Source of the DNA: Motiliproteus sp036964625
GTDB lineage: Bacteria > Pseudomonadota > Gammaproteobacteria > Pseudomonadales > Balneatricaceae
DNA length: 6,894 nt
Assembly: GCA_036964625.1 (NCBI GenBank)
Contig: JBALTG010000174.1
Span: 1 to 6,894 of the forward strand
Direction: 5' to 3'
The translations under genes and the position numbers were made by a program. The notes below the pieces were generated by a model. That model saw only the letters and a list, made by a program, of their open reading frames with translations, searched no databases and was not told the origin of the DNA. Below, in pieces: positions 1-5,963 of this stretch (the stretch's first letter is position 1; every line of letters begins with the position of its first letter).

Positions 1-54
1 CTAGCACCAGCAGGCTTCAACTTCGGAGGGCTTAATGCAGCAGTTCCTCTATAT
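1..54. repeat. Direct repeat, copy 1 (displaced duplicate of the dsbA-like gene end)
   Basis: This 54-bp stretch is identical, base for base, to 84-137, so the repeat period is 83 bp. Copy 2 contains the last codons and stop of the leftward DsbA-like gene. Copy 1 therefore carries an orphan gene tail: on the minus strand the stop TAA lies at 32-34, preceded by the codons for IEELLH. Beyond 54 the copies diverge, apart from a GGC shared with a one-base offset. The unit begins exactly at the window's first base, so it could extend further left. It may be a short tandem duplication, a recombination scar, or an assembly artefact at a contig end. Confidence 0.9.
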
Positions 55-83
55 GGCAGTCGATCATCACGATGACCGACGGG

Positions 84-137
84 CTAGCACCAGCAGGCTT
101 CAACTTCGGAGGGCTTAATGCAGCAGTTCCTCTATAT
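84..137. repeat. Direct repeat, copy 2 (contains the true end of the dsbA-like gene)
   Basis: This is the second copy of the 54-bp perfect repeat at 1-54. It covers the last seven codons and stop of the leftward DsbA-like gene (115-137) plus about 31 bp of downstream sequence (84-114). The 29 bp separating the copies (55-83) hold no recognisable gene. They contain a small inverted repeat TCATC-AC-GATGA at 64-75, too tight-looped to be a convincing hairpin. No terminator for the leftward operon is evident in either copy. Confidence 0.9.
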
Positions 138-771
138 TGGCGCTCAGAACCCGGTAGCCGACGTTACCGTAGAGCACCTGGCGGCCATCGTTCATCACCC
201 AGGAAGGACTTCCCTTGACCTGTTGCTGCCGAGCCTTTTGGTAATCGGCCATCAAGGCGGCAGCGGCACGCCCCTGATTGATTTCCGCGTGCAGGGCTGA
301 TCTATCGAGCCCTGCGTTAGCGGCAATGTCGATCAGATTGTCCCAGCAGCTGATATCGACCGCATCGATAAAGAACTGCTGCCGCAGCGTTAACTCCAGC
401 GCTTCTGCCGCTGCGCGACCGGCGCTGAGTGCGCTGGCCTTGACGATCAGCTGGGCAGGAAAGGAGCTGGTTGGGCGTACCCTGCGCCATACATCGGCAT
501 GCACCGGCGCGGTCTTATAGGGGGCGGCAGCCTGCTGTACGTGGTCGGCAAAACCCGCGTAGCCACCGCGATCACCCCACTGCTGCGCCATGCGTCCGGC
601 GCGATCGCCGAAGATATCGGTGAAATGCGGGTTGATCTGGACCCGACCTCCCCACTGCTGCTTCACCTCGTCATTGCGGCGCTGGGCGATCCAGCCCCAG
701 ATGCAGAGCAGGTCGGTGTAGTAGTCGATCTGCAGTGCCGGGGTGGGCGTTGCTGGAGCAGGCCGGGTCAT
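115..771 (-). CDS. DsbA-family (thioredoxin-fold) protein with a single active-site cysteine
   Basis: A 218-residue protein of the DSBA-like thioredoxin fold with inserted helical domain, the group that includes FrnE-type and 2-hydroxychromene-2-carboxylate isomerase-like proteins. The first strand leads to D20-L-L-C23-I-W-G26, where classical DsbA has CxxC; the second cysteine is replaced by Gly. The cis-proline loop is G187-S-P189-S-W, followed by a C-terminal segment (LYGNVGYRVL) that I recall from proteobacterial members. The only other cysteine is C142, in the helical insert. There is no signal peptide, so it is probably cytoplasmic. The ATG at 771-769 overlaps the upstream rhodanese stop by one base (TGATG), with GGAG nine bases upstream (781-784), implying translational coupling. 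With one active-site cysteine it is unlikely to be a dithiol oxidase; glutathione- or persulfide-linked thiol chemistry or isomerase-like activity is possible. Exact reaction unknown. Confidence 0.88.
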   Translation of the reverse strand: MTRPAPATPTPALQIDYYTDLLCIWGWIAQRRNDEVKQQWGGRVQINPHFTDIFGDRAGRMAQQWGDRGGYAGFADHVQQAAAPYKTAPVHADVWRRVRPTSSFPAQLIVKASALSAGRAAAEALELTLRQQFFIDAVDISCWDNLIDIAANAGLDRSALHAEINQGRAAAALMADYQKARQQQVKGSPSWVMNDGRQVLYGNVGYRVLSANIEELLH

Positions 772-1127
772 CAGCGTGCGCTCCGGACTTTACGGAGCGT
801 CTCCAGGGGCGCCTGGATGACACTGATGCGGGTGTAACCCAGTTTGATCAGTTGCTCGGCGGCCAGGGTGGCGCGCATGCCGGTGCCGCAATGCAGATAG
901 ATGGGGTGATGAGGATCCTGAACCTGCTGCGGTAACGCCATCTCGATGATGCCGCGGGGGATGTTGATGGAACCGTTAACCGGGTTCTGTTGGCACTCCT
1001 GGGTCTCGCGGACATCTATAACCAGGGCGTGTTGTTGTTGGCAGCACTCCTGATGAGCACTGTCGGCGCAGAGTTTGCGAATGCCCGGATTTGCTTGTGC
1101 GGCCAGATCGGCAAGGGATAACAGCAT
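771..1127 (-). CDS. Single-domain rhodanese-like sulfurtransferase, cysteine-rich
   Basis: A 118-residue stand-alone rhodanese domain. Landmarks are VIDVRE (36-41), the N-G-S-I-N-I-P-R-G segment (51-59, the usual GHIxGAxNIP position) and the active-site loop C80-G-T-G-M-R-A, preceded by IYLH. Cys80 would carry the persulfide, and the loop size fits sulfur-transferring rhodaneses. Family members move sulfane sulfur between thiosulfate, glutathione persulfide and thiols. This one is cytoplasmic (no signal peptide). Four further cysteines lie ahead of the catalytic one (C20, C28, C29, C45), including a vicinal pair, which is unusual for so small a domain. The ATG at 1127-1125 follows AGGAG at 1134-1138 at good spacing. 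It is the first gene of a leftward pair with the DsbA-like gene and faces the ArsR gene across the control region. Confidence 0.92.
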   Translation of the reverse strand: MLLSLADLAAQANPGIRKLCADSAHQECCQQQHALVIDVRETQECQQNPVNGSINIPRGIIEMALPQQVQDPHHPIYLHCGTGMRATLAAEQLIKLGYTRISVIQAPLETLRKVRSAR

Positions 1128-1192
1128 AGAGTGCTCCTGAGTTGGTACGGTCTGGGTATGAATGGGTTGAGTTAACTCGTATATTCGCTTTC

Positions 1193-1237
1193 TTCTAAGG
1201 TAGATGGTTCTAAAGTAGACAATTCTAAACTTAAAGT
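1193..1237. repeat. Three tandem 15-bp operator-like repeats
   Basis: Three units start at 1193, 1208 and 1223, each opening with TTCTAA: TTCTAAGGTAGA, TTCTAAAGTAGA and TTCTAAACTTAA, each followed by three variable bases. The first two units are also inverted repeats of form TCTA-N3-TAGA (1194-1204 and 1209-1219). The period is not a whole number of helical turns (about 1.4), so successive copies would face different sides of the DNA. The array overlaps the candidate -35 of the ArsR promoter, suggesting protein-binding sites rather than chance. Which protein binds is inferred, not shown. Confidence 0.7.
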
Positions 1238-1244
1238 TTATATT
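1216..1244 (+). promoter_or_regulatory. Candidate sigma-70-type promoter for the arsR-adaptor-RND operon
   Basis: A -35 box TAGACA (1216-1221, five of six consensus matches) and a -10 box TATATT (1239-1244, five of six) are separated by 17 bp. Transcription would begin near 1250, giving a leader of about two dozen bases before the ATG at 1274, with AGGAG at 1262-1266. The perfect palindrome 1226-1240 fills the spacer, as expected for a self-repressing ArsR gene. Confidence 0.6.
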
Positions 1245-1251
1245 TTGCTAA
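1222..1251 (-). promoter_or_regulatory. Candidate leftward promoter for the rhodanese-dsbA-like pair
   Basis: Read on the minus strand, TTAGCA (1251-1246, four of six matches to -35) is followed after 18 bp by TAGAAT (1227-1222, five of six matches to -10). It overlaps the rightward promoter and the palindrome. The leader to the ATG at 1127 would be roughly 85-90 bases. This is weaker than the rightward promoter, and other start sites closer to the gene cannot be excluded. Confidence 0.3.
1226..1240. promoter_or_regulatory. Perfect palindromic operator candidate
   Basis: TAAACTT-A-AAGTTTA is a perfect 7-bp inverted repeat around a single central base. It lies inside the spacer of the candidate rightward promoter and overlaps the candidate leftward -10. 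A dimeric winged-helix repressor bound here would block both promoters at once. The ArsR protein encoded immediately to the right is the obvious candidate ligand. Confidence 0.6.
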
Positions 1252-1273
1252 CTCAAAAGACAGGAGTGGCGGA

Positions 1274-1591
1274 ATGCAGTTTGAACCTCAGGAGCTGGCG
1301 GTACGGGCCGACCAGGTGCAGCGCTTTTTACGTCAGCTGTCCAACCGTTACCGGTTGATGGTGTTGTGTCAGTTGGCGCAGGGAGAATGCTCGGTGGGGG
1401 ATCTGAATGCGGGTATACCGTTGTCGCAGTCAGCCTTGTCGCAGCATCTGGCGATTTTGCGCCAGGCTGGCGTGGTCGAGACCCGACGCCAGGCACAGAC
1501 CATCTACTATCGTCTCAGCGACCCGCAACTGTTGGAATTGCTGCACGGCATCTGTGAGCTGTCTGCCCGGTTGCCATTACGCACGTCTTAA
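1274..1591 (+). CDS. ArsR/SmtB-family repressor, BigR/SqrR/YgaV-like (putative persulfide sensor)
   Basis: A 105-residue winged-helix repressor of normal ArsR length. The core begins at FLRQLSNRYRLMVLCQL (18-34). The recognition region is L50-S-Q-S-A-L-S-Q-H-L-A-I-L-R-Q-A-G (50-66), and the wing is VVETRRQAQTIYYRL (67-81). The classic arsenic/cadmium motif ELCVCDL in the metal-binding helix is missing. Cysteines are C32 (LMVLC), C39 (GEC) and C94 (HGIC). From memory of BigR, SqrR and YgaV, a cysteine in the same LMLVC-type context and one near the C-terminus form the tetrasulfide/disulfide that senses sulfide and persulfides; C32 and C94 match that arrangement. It probably represses its own operon and the divergent rhodanese pair. 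AGGAG at 1262-1266, seven bases upstream, supports this start. The sulfur-sensing role is inference; xenobiotic or redox sensing is the alternative. Confidence 0.9.
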   Translation: MQFEPQELAVRADQVQRFLRQLSNRYRLMVLCQLAQGECSVGDLNAGIPLSQSALSQHLAILRQAGVVETRRQAQTIYYRLSDPQLLELLHGICELSARLPLRTS

Positions 1592-1655
1592 ACCGCCGGT
1601 GATCAGGGTTGCTTGCGTCTAGGCTCAAAAAGTTAATTTATCAGAGGTTTTTACT

Positions 1656-2675
1656 ATGTTGCTGCGCAGATGGCTAGTGAGTGTGATGTGCCTGCCGGTT
1701 TGGCTTGCTACGGCTAGCGTCTATGCCGCGACGGCTGATGAGCTGATTGTGATCACTCCGGTGCTGCAGCCACGGATGCTGGAGCTCGATGCCACGCTAG
1801 AGGCGGTGAATGCTGCCACCGTGTCGGCGCAGACCCAGGGTCGGATCGTCGCGCTCAACTACGATGTTAACGACTTTGTTCCTGCCGGATCGGTGTTGCT
1901 GGAGATCACCCGGCGTGAACAGTCGGCAGCGGCGGATGCGGCGGTTGCCGAACTGAGCCGTGCAGAAGCGACCAATGTCGAGGCGCAGTTGAATCTGCAG
2001 CGGCTGCAAGCACTGTTCAAAACCGCTGCGATCGCACAGGGCCAGTTGGATCAGGCGCGGACGGCGGCTAGCCGTAGCAGCAGCGCAGTCAAAACCGCGA
2101 CCGCGAACCTGGTGCGGGCCAAGGAAGCGCAGGGCTACACCGTGGTTAAAGCCCCCTTCGCGGGCGTGGTCACGGCCCGTCATGTCCAGCTCGGAGAGAC
2201 CGTGGCCCCCGGGCAGAAACTCTATTCCGGCTATTCACTGGCGCAGATGCGCGCGGTTACCGATATTCCCCAGCGGTATCTGGATCGGGTCAGCAGTACC
2301 ACTGAGTTTGTGATCACCCTGGCCGATGGTACCCGCCTGCGCTCGCGTGATTCGGTGCGGTTTAGTTTTGCTGATCCGCGCACACATGCGTTCAAGCTGC
2401 GCATCAACCTCGATAACCTCGACGCCAAGCTTCACCCGGGGATGCTGGTGAAGGTGGCGTTTGTTGCCGCCGAGCGTGAGCAGATCCTGATTCCGCAGAC
2501 GGCGCTGCTGCATCCGAATGCGTTGACCGCGGTCTACCGCCAGTTTGAGGGGAAGTGGGTGCTAACTCAGGTGCGTACCGGCAGGCGCTCGGGCGATCAA
2601 ATTCAGATTCTGGCGGGGCTCAAGGCCGATGACCAGATCGCCCGCGTTGCGGCGGCAGTGAAAAACGGAGATTGA
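1656..2675 (+). CDS. RND efflux periplasmic adaptor (membrane fusion protein, HlyD/AcrA family)
   Basis: A 339-residue adaptor that would bridge the inner-membrane RND pump to an outer-membrane channel. The N-terminus is a Sec signal peptide (RR at 4-5, hydrophobic core 6-19, likely cleavage after the A-T-A-S-V-Y-A stretch near 24). The split lipoyl/barrel-sandwich domain occupies about 52-88 and 159-195 (VKAPFAGVV at 164-172, GETVAPGQ at 180-187). Between them is an Ala/Gln-rich alpha-hairpin (88-158). A beta-barrel (200-272, with LHPGMLVKV at 259-267) and a membrane-proximal domain (273-335) follow. It sits 64 bp after the ArsR gene with no terminator between, and its stop is only four bases before the RND start, so the three are co-transcribed. 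AGAGG at 1643-1647 supports the start. The mature protein has no cysteine. The lone Cys12 lies in the signal core without a proper lipobox, so a lipid anchor is unlikely. Confidence 0.92.
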   Translation: MLLRRWLVSVMCLPVWLATASVYAATADELIVITPVLQPRMLELDATLEAVNAATVSAQTQGRIVALNYDVNDFVPAGSVLLEITRREQSAAADAAVAELSRAEATNVEAQLNLQRLQALFKTAAIAQGQLDQARTAASRSSSAVKTATANLVRAKEAQGYTVVKAPFAGVVTARHVQLGETVAPGQKLYSGYSLAQMRAVTDIPQRYLDRVSSTTEFVITLADGTRLRSRDSVRFSFADPRTHAFKLRINLDNLDAKLHPGMLVKVAFVAAEREQILIPQTALLHPNALTAVYRQFEGKWVLTQVRTGRRSGDQIQILAGLKADDQIARVAAAVKNGD

Positions 2676-2679
2676 TTTA

Positions 2680-5600
2680 ATGGGGATTTCAGGACGTATA
2701 GCCGCAGCGTTTCAACATTCGGCACTGACGCCGCTGTTAGCCATTATGGGGCTGTTACTGGGGATCTTTGCGGTGCTGGTGACGCCCAAAGAGGAGGAGC
2801 CGCAGATCGATGTGACCTTTGCCGATGTCTATATTCCGTTTCCGGGTGCCACCCCGGAGGAGGTCGAGAGTCTGGTGACGAACCCGGCCGAGCAGGTGAT
2901 CTCCGAGCTTAAAGGGATCGATACCCTGTACTCCTTTTCGAGGCCTAATGGTGCTTTGATCATCGTCATCTTCGAGGTGGGTAAAACCCGCAACGATGCC
3001 ATCGTCAGCCTCTATAACCAGATCTATTCCAATCTTGACCGGCTGCCGAAGATCGCCGGGGTTGGCGCACCGATTATCAAGCCCCAGGGGATCGATGATG
3101 TGCCGATTGTGGGGATCACCCTCTGGTCCAAAAACCCGCAGCGCTCGCACCTGGAGCTGACTCAGGTGGCGCACGGGTTAGAGTCCGAATTGAAACGGAT
3201 TCCCGGCACTCGCGCTATCTACAGCCTCGGTGAAAACCGCCTGACCGCTAGCGTCCGTCTGGATCCGGTGCGGATGAACGGCTTCGGTATCAGCTATGAC
3301 CGTATTCGGCAGATGATTGGCGCTAACAATGTCACCTCGGCACCGGTGCCGCTGGTGCAGGATAACCGCGAGATCCTGGTCCAGGCGGGCAGTTTTCTGA
3401 ATGATCTGGAGCAGCTCAAGCAGCTGGTGGTCGGTGTGCATGCCGGCGTGGCGGTGTATCTCGAGGATGTTGCCACGCTCACTCTGGGGGCGGAGACCCC
3501 GACGCAGATCGCCTGGCACCACGACAAGCAAGCGCTCTATCCGGCGGTCACCCTGGCGCTGGCGAAACAGCCGGGCATGAATGCGGTGGATATCGCGGAT
3601 GCGGTGAAGGCGCGTCTGGACGCGGTCAAAAATGTTCTGATCCCGGCTGATATTGAGTTCAGTATCAGCCGCAATTATGGCGAAACTGCCGCCGAAAAAT
3701 CCAACACCTTAATCGGCAAGCTGCTCTTTGCGACCCTGGCGGTGGTGTTGCTGGTGCTGCTGGCCATGGGCTGGCGCGAGGCGCTCATCGTCGGCGTGGC
3801 GATCGTCGTGACCTTGGCGATAACCCTGTTCGCCTCCTGGGCCTACGGTTTTACCCTGAACCGGGTGTCCCTGTTCGCGCTGATTTTTTCCATTGGGATC
3901 CTGGTCGATGACGCGATCGTGGTGGTGGAAAATATTCACCGGCATATGCAGCAGGGGGTCAGAAAACTGTCGGAATTGATTCCGTTGGCGGTCGACGAGG
4001 TGGGTGGGCCGACCATTCTGGCGACCTTTACGGTGATCGCGGCACTGTTGCCGATGGCGTTTGTCAGCGGGCTGATGGGGCCTTACATGGGGCCGATTCC
4101 GATCAACGCCAGCATGGGGATGTTGATCTCGCTGCTGGTCGCCTTTGTGATCACCCCCTGGTTTAGCGGTAAGCTGCTGAAGCACAATCCGGCGCCTGCC
4201 GGGCAGCCGCAGCCCGCAGAGGCAAGCGGCCGGGTGGATCGGTTATTTCAGGCGCTGGTCGGTCCGCTGCTGCGTTCGCGCCGGGCGCGCTGGGGGTTGT
4301 GGGCCGCTATTCTGCTGCTCATCGCCGCGGCGGTCGCTCTGCCCGCGACCCAGAGGGTGGTACTGAAGATGCTGCCGTTGGATAACAAATCTGAATTTCA
4401 GGTGATGGTCGATCTGCCTGAAGGGGCGACACTGGAGACGACGCAACGGTTGCTGGGCGAGTTGGCCGAGTATCTGCGTCAGGTACCGGAGGTGACAGAC
4501 ATGCAGCTGTATGCGGGCACCACGGCACCGATCAACTTTAACGGCCTGGTACGCCACTACTTCCTGCGCAACAGCTCGGAGTTGGGTGATATTCAGGTCA
4601 ACTTAGTCCATAAGTCCCGGCGTGACCGGGACAGTCATAGCGTGGCGCGCTCGGTGCGTGCCGAGCTGCAGCGCCGGGCACTGCCCTACGGCGCGAATGT
4701 GAAGATCTCCGAAGTGCCGCCGGGGCCTCCAGTGTGGGCACCGATCGTAGCCGAGGTTTACGGCCCCAGTGCCCCGCAGCGTGAGCAGGCCGCGCGAGCC
4801 CTGCAGCAGCAGTTCAGGCAGACCTCAGATATCGTCGATATAGATATCTACCTGCCCGAATCGCAGCAGCAGTGGCAGCTGCTGATCGACCGCCATCGCG
4901 CCAGTCGCTTGGGGGTGGCCTACGCCCAGATCGTCGAGCTGATCGAGATCTCGGTGGGGGGCAAGGATGTCAGCGCACTGCACCTGCCGGGGCAGAAGTA
5001 TCCGGTGCCGATCCGGCTGCAGGTGGAGGAGGCCGCCAAGCTCGATCTGGAGCAGATTCTAACCCTTAAACTGACCGCCAAGGACGGCACGCGGGTCTCG
5101 GTCTCTGATCTGGTGACGCTGCGCAAGGGGCAGATCGATACCCCTATCGTACATAAGAATATGCTGCCGATGGTGATGGTGGTGGCCGATATGGCGGGGC
5201 AGCTGGACAGCCCGCTTTACGGCATGTACGCGCTGATCAAGGAGGCCCCGGCGGACGTTGCCCAGCATCTGATCAATCAGCCTACCGGCCTGACCGAGGT
5301 GGCGGTGCTCTGGGATGGCGAGTGGAAGATCACCTACGAGACGTTCCGGGATATGGGGATCGCGTATGGGGTCGGTATGATCATGATCTACCTGCTGGTG
5401 GTGGCTCAGTTCCGCTCCTACCGCGTGCCGCTGATTATCATGGCGCCGATTCCATTGACGATCATCGGGGTGATGCCCGGTCACTGGCTGCTAGGGGCTC
5501 AGTACACGGCGACCTCGATGATCGGCATGATCGCGCTGGCGGGGATCATTGTGCGCAATTCGATCCTGCTGGTGGACTTTATCAATCAGGAAACGGCGCG

Positions 5601-5826
5601 CGGTGTCGGCTTCGAGCAGGCGGTGATCCGCTCCGGTGCGGTGCGCGCCAAACCGATCATCCTGACCGGGCTGGCGGCGATGATCGGCGCACTGTTTATC
5701 CTCGATGATCCGATTTTTAATGGCCTGGCAATCAGTTTGATTTTTGGTATCCTGGTGTCAACATTGCTCACTCTGGTGGTGATTCCGGTGCTCTACTACA
5801 GCGCCTTTAAACACCGTTATCAGTAG
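2680..5826 (+). CDS. RND-family inner-membrane efflux permease (proton-driven, substrate unknown)
   Basis: A full-length 1048-residue RND pump. TM1 (about 15-34) leads into the periplasmic TPKEEEPQ segment (35-42) and the first porter domain. TM2-TM6 lie near 348-366, 368-389, 397-417, 446-466 and 475-494; TM7 near 536-556; the second porter domain follows; TM8-TM12 lie near 893-1040. TM4 carries G-I-L-V-D410-D411-A-I-V-V-V-E-N, matching AcrB's Asp407/Asp408 proton relay. It is not the single-Asp pattern of heavy-metal (CusA/CzcA) pumps, which argues against simple metal efflux. In TM10, G-I-I-V-R959-N-S-I-L-L-V-D has Arg where AcrB has Lys940. No cysteine occurs anywhere in the protein. GGAG at 2667-2670, inside the adaptor's end, supports the ATG. 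It works with the adaptor encoded just upstream and an outer-membrane channel not in the window. Substrate could be a drug, lipid or sulfur/thiol adduct; sequence alone does not decide. Confidence 0.95.
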   Translation: MGISGRIAAAFQHSALTPLLAIMGLLLGIFAVLVTPKEEEPQIDVTFADVYIPFPGATPEEVESLVTNPAEQVISELKGIDTLYSFSRPNGALIIVIFEVGKTRNDAIVSLYNQIYSNLDRLPKIAGVGAPIIKPQGIDDVPIVGITLWSKNPQRSHLELTQVAHGLESELKRIPGTRAIYSLGENRLTASVRLDPVRMNGFGISYDRIRQMIGANNVTSAPVPLVQDNREILVQAGSFLNDLEQLKQLVVGVHAGVAVYLEDVATLTLGAETPTQIAWHHDKQALYPAVTLALAKQPGMNAVDIADAVKARLDAVKNVLIPADIEFSISRNYGETAAEKSNTLIGKLLFATLAVVLLVLLAMGWREALIVGVAIVVTLAITLFASWAYGFTLNRVSLFALIFSIGILVDDAIVVVENIHRHMQQGVRKLSELIPLAVDEVGGPTILATFTVIAALLPMAFVSGLMGPYMGPIPINASMGMLISLLVAFVITPWFSGKLLKHNPAPAGQPQPAEASGRVDRLFQALVGPLLRSRRARWGLWAAILLLIAAAVALPATQRVVLKMLPLDNKSEFQVMVDLPEGATLETTQRLLGELAEYLRQVPEVTDMQLYAGTTAPINFNGLVRHYFLRNSSELGDIQVNLVHKSRRDRDSHSVARSVRAELQRRALPYGANVKISEVPPGPPVWAPIVAEVYGPSAPQREQAARALQQQFRQTSDIVDIDIYLPESQQQWQLLIDRHRASRLGVAYAQIVELIEISVGGKDVSALHLPGQKYPVPIRLQVEEAAKLDLEQILTLKLTAKDGTRVSVSDLVTLRKGQIDTPIVHKNMLPMVMVVADMAGQLDSPLYGMYALIKEAPADVAQHLINQPTGLTEVAVLWDGEWKITYETFRDMGIAYGVGMIMIYLLVVAQFRSYRVPLIIMAPIPLTIIGVMPGHWLLGAQYTATSMIGMIALAGIIVRNSILLVDFINQETARGVGFEQAVIRSGAVRAKPIILTGLAAMIGALFILDDPIFNGLAISLIFGILVSTLLTLVVIPVLYYSAFKHRYQ

Positions 5827-5885
5827 CCGCAGTTGTCGCCTCAGTAGTTGCCGAAGTAGTAACTTAAGTACCGTCTTGAGGCCGC

Positions 5886-5914
5886 TTGTCAGTGCGGCTG
5901 GCGGCGGCTATGCT
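5886..5914 (+). promoter_or_regulatory. Candidate sigma-70-type promoter for the GST gene
   Basis: TTGTCA (5886-5891, five of six matches to -35) and TATGCT (5909-5914, four of six matches to -10, including the leading TA and final T) are spaced 17 bp apart. The spacer is very GC-rich. It lies in the 137-bp gap after the RND gene and would give a leader of roughly 40 bases before the ATG at 5964. This suggests the GST gene can be expressed separately from the pump operon. Confidence 0.45.
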
Positions 5915-5963
5915 GACCGCTGCTAGGCCAGATTGTTAACGCTCAGTACCGAGGATCACCACC

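Larger units (their letters stand above)
1128..1273. promoter_or_regulatory. Divergent control region between rhodanese and ArsR operons
   Basis: This 146-bp region is markedly more AT-rich than its surroundings, especially 1178-1260, and separates two divergent operons. It holds three 15-bp-spaced repeats (1193-1237), a perfect palindrome (1226-1240), a second palindrome GAGTTAACTC (1169-1178) whose TAACTC half recurs at 1249-1254, and candidate promoters in both directions. ArsR-family repressors commonly bind such AT-rich dyads beside their own gene, so joint control of both operons by the 1274-1591 product is likely by inference. A good Shine-Dalgarno sits at each end (1134-1138 minus strand; 1262-1266 plus strand). 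Confidence 0.75.

Noticed and set aside
1..137. attL/attR of an integrated element
   Set aside because: Only 29 bp separate the repeat copies, there is no integrase, and the flanking gene is not a tRNA; sequence left of the window would be needed to revive the idea.
118..837. Plus-strand open frames across 118-837
   Set aside because: They overlap the rhodanese and DsbA-like genes, whose minus-strand products have clear family motifs, and have no motif of their own.
1193..1237. CRISPR-like array
   Set aside because: Units are only 15 bp, imperfect and contiguous without spacers, and sit in a divergent promoter; operator repeats explain them better.
1592..1655. Separate promoter or terminator between the ArsR and adaptor genes
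   Set aside because: The best boxes (TTGCTT near 1609, GTTAAT near 1632) are weak matches and no stable hairpin with T run is present; co-transcription is simpler.
1656..1730. Lipoprotein signal (Cys12) on the adaptor
   Set aside because: The residues before Cys12 (S-V-M) do not form a lipobox and the cysteine lies too early within the hydrophobic core; a standard Sec peptide cleaved near residue 24 fits better.
3709..4185. Long open frames on the strand opposite the RND gene (e.g. 3709-4185, 5059-5484) and opposite the GST (5943-6329)
   Set aside because: Their translations are His/Gln/Arg-rich and low-complexity, match no family I recognise, lack convincing ribosome sites and lie wholly inside well-supported genes; they are by-products of GC-rich codon use.
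5881..5898. Terminator hairpin GCCGC/GCGGC after the RND gene
   Set aside because: The 5-bp stem has an 8-base loop and is followed by GC-rich sequence, not a T run; the same bases read better as part of a promoter for the GST gene.
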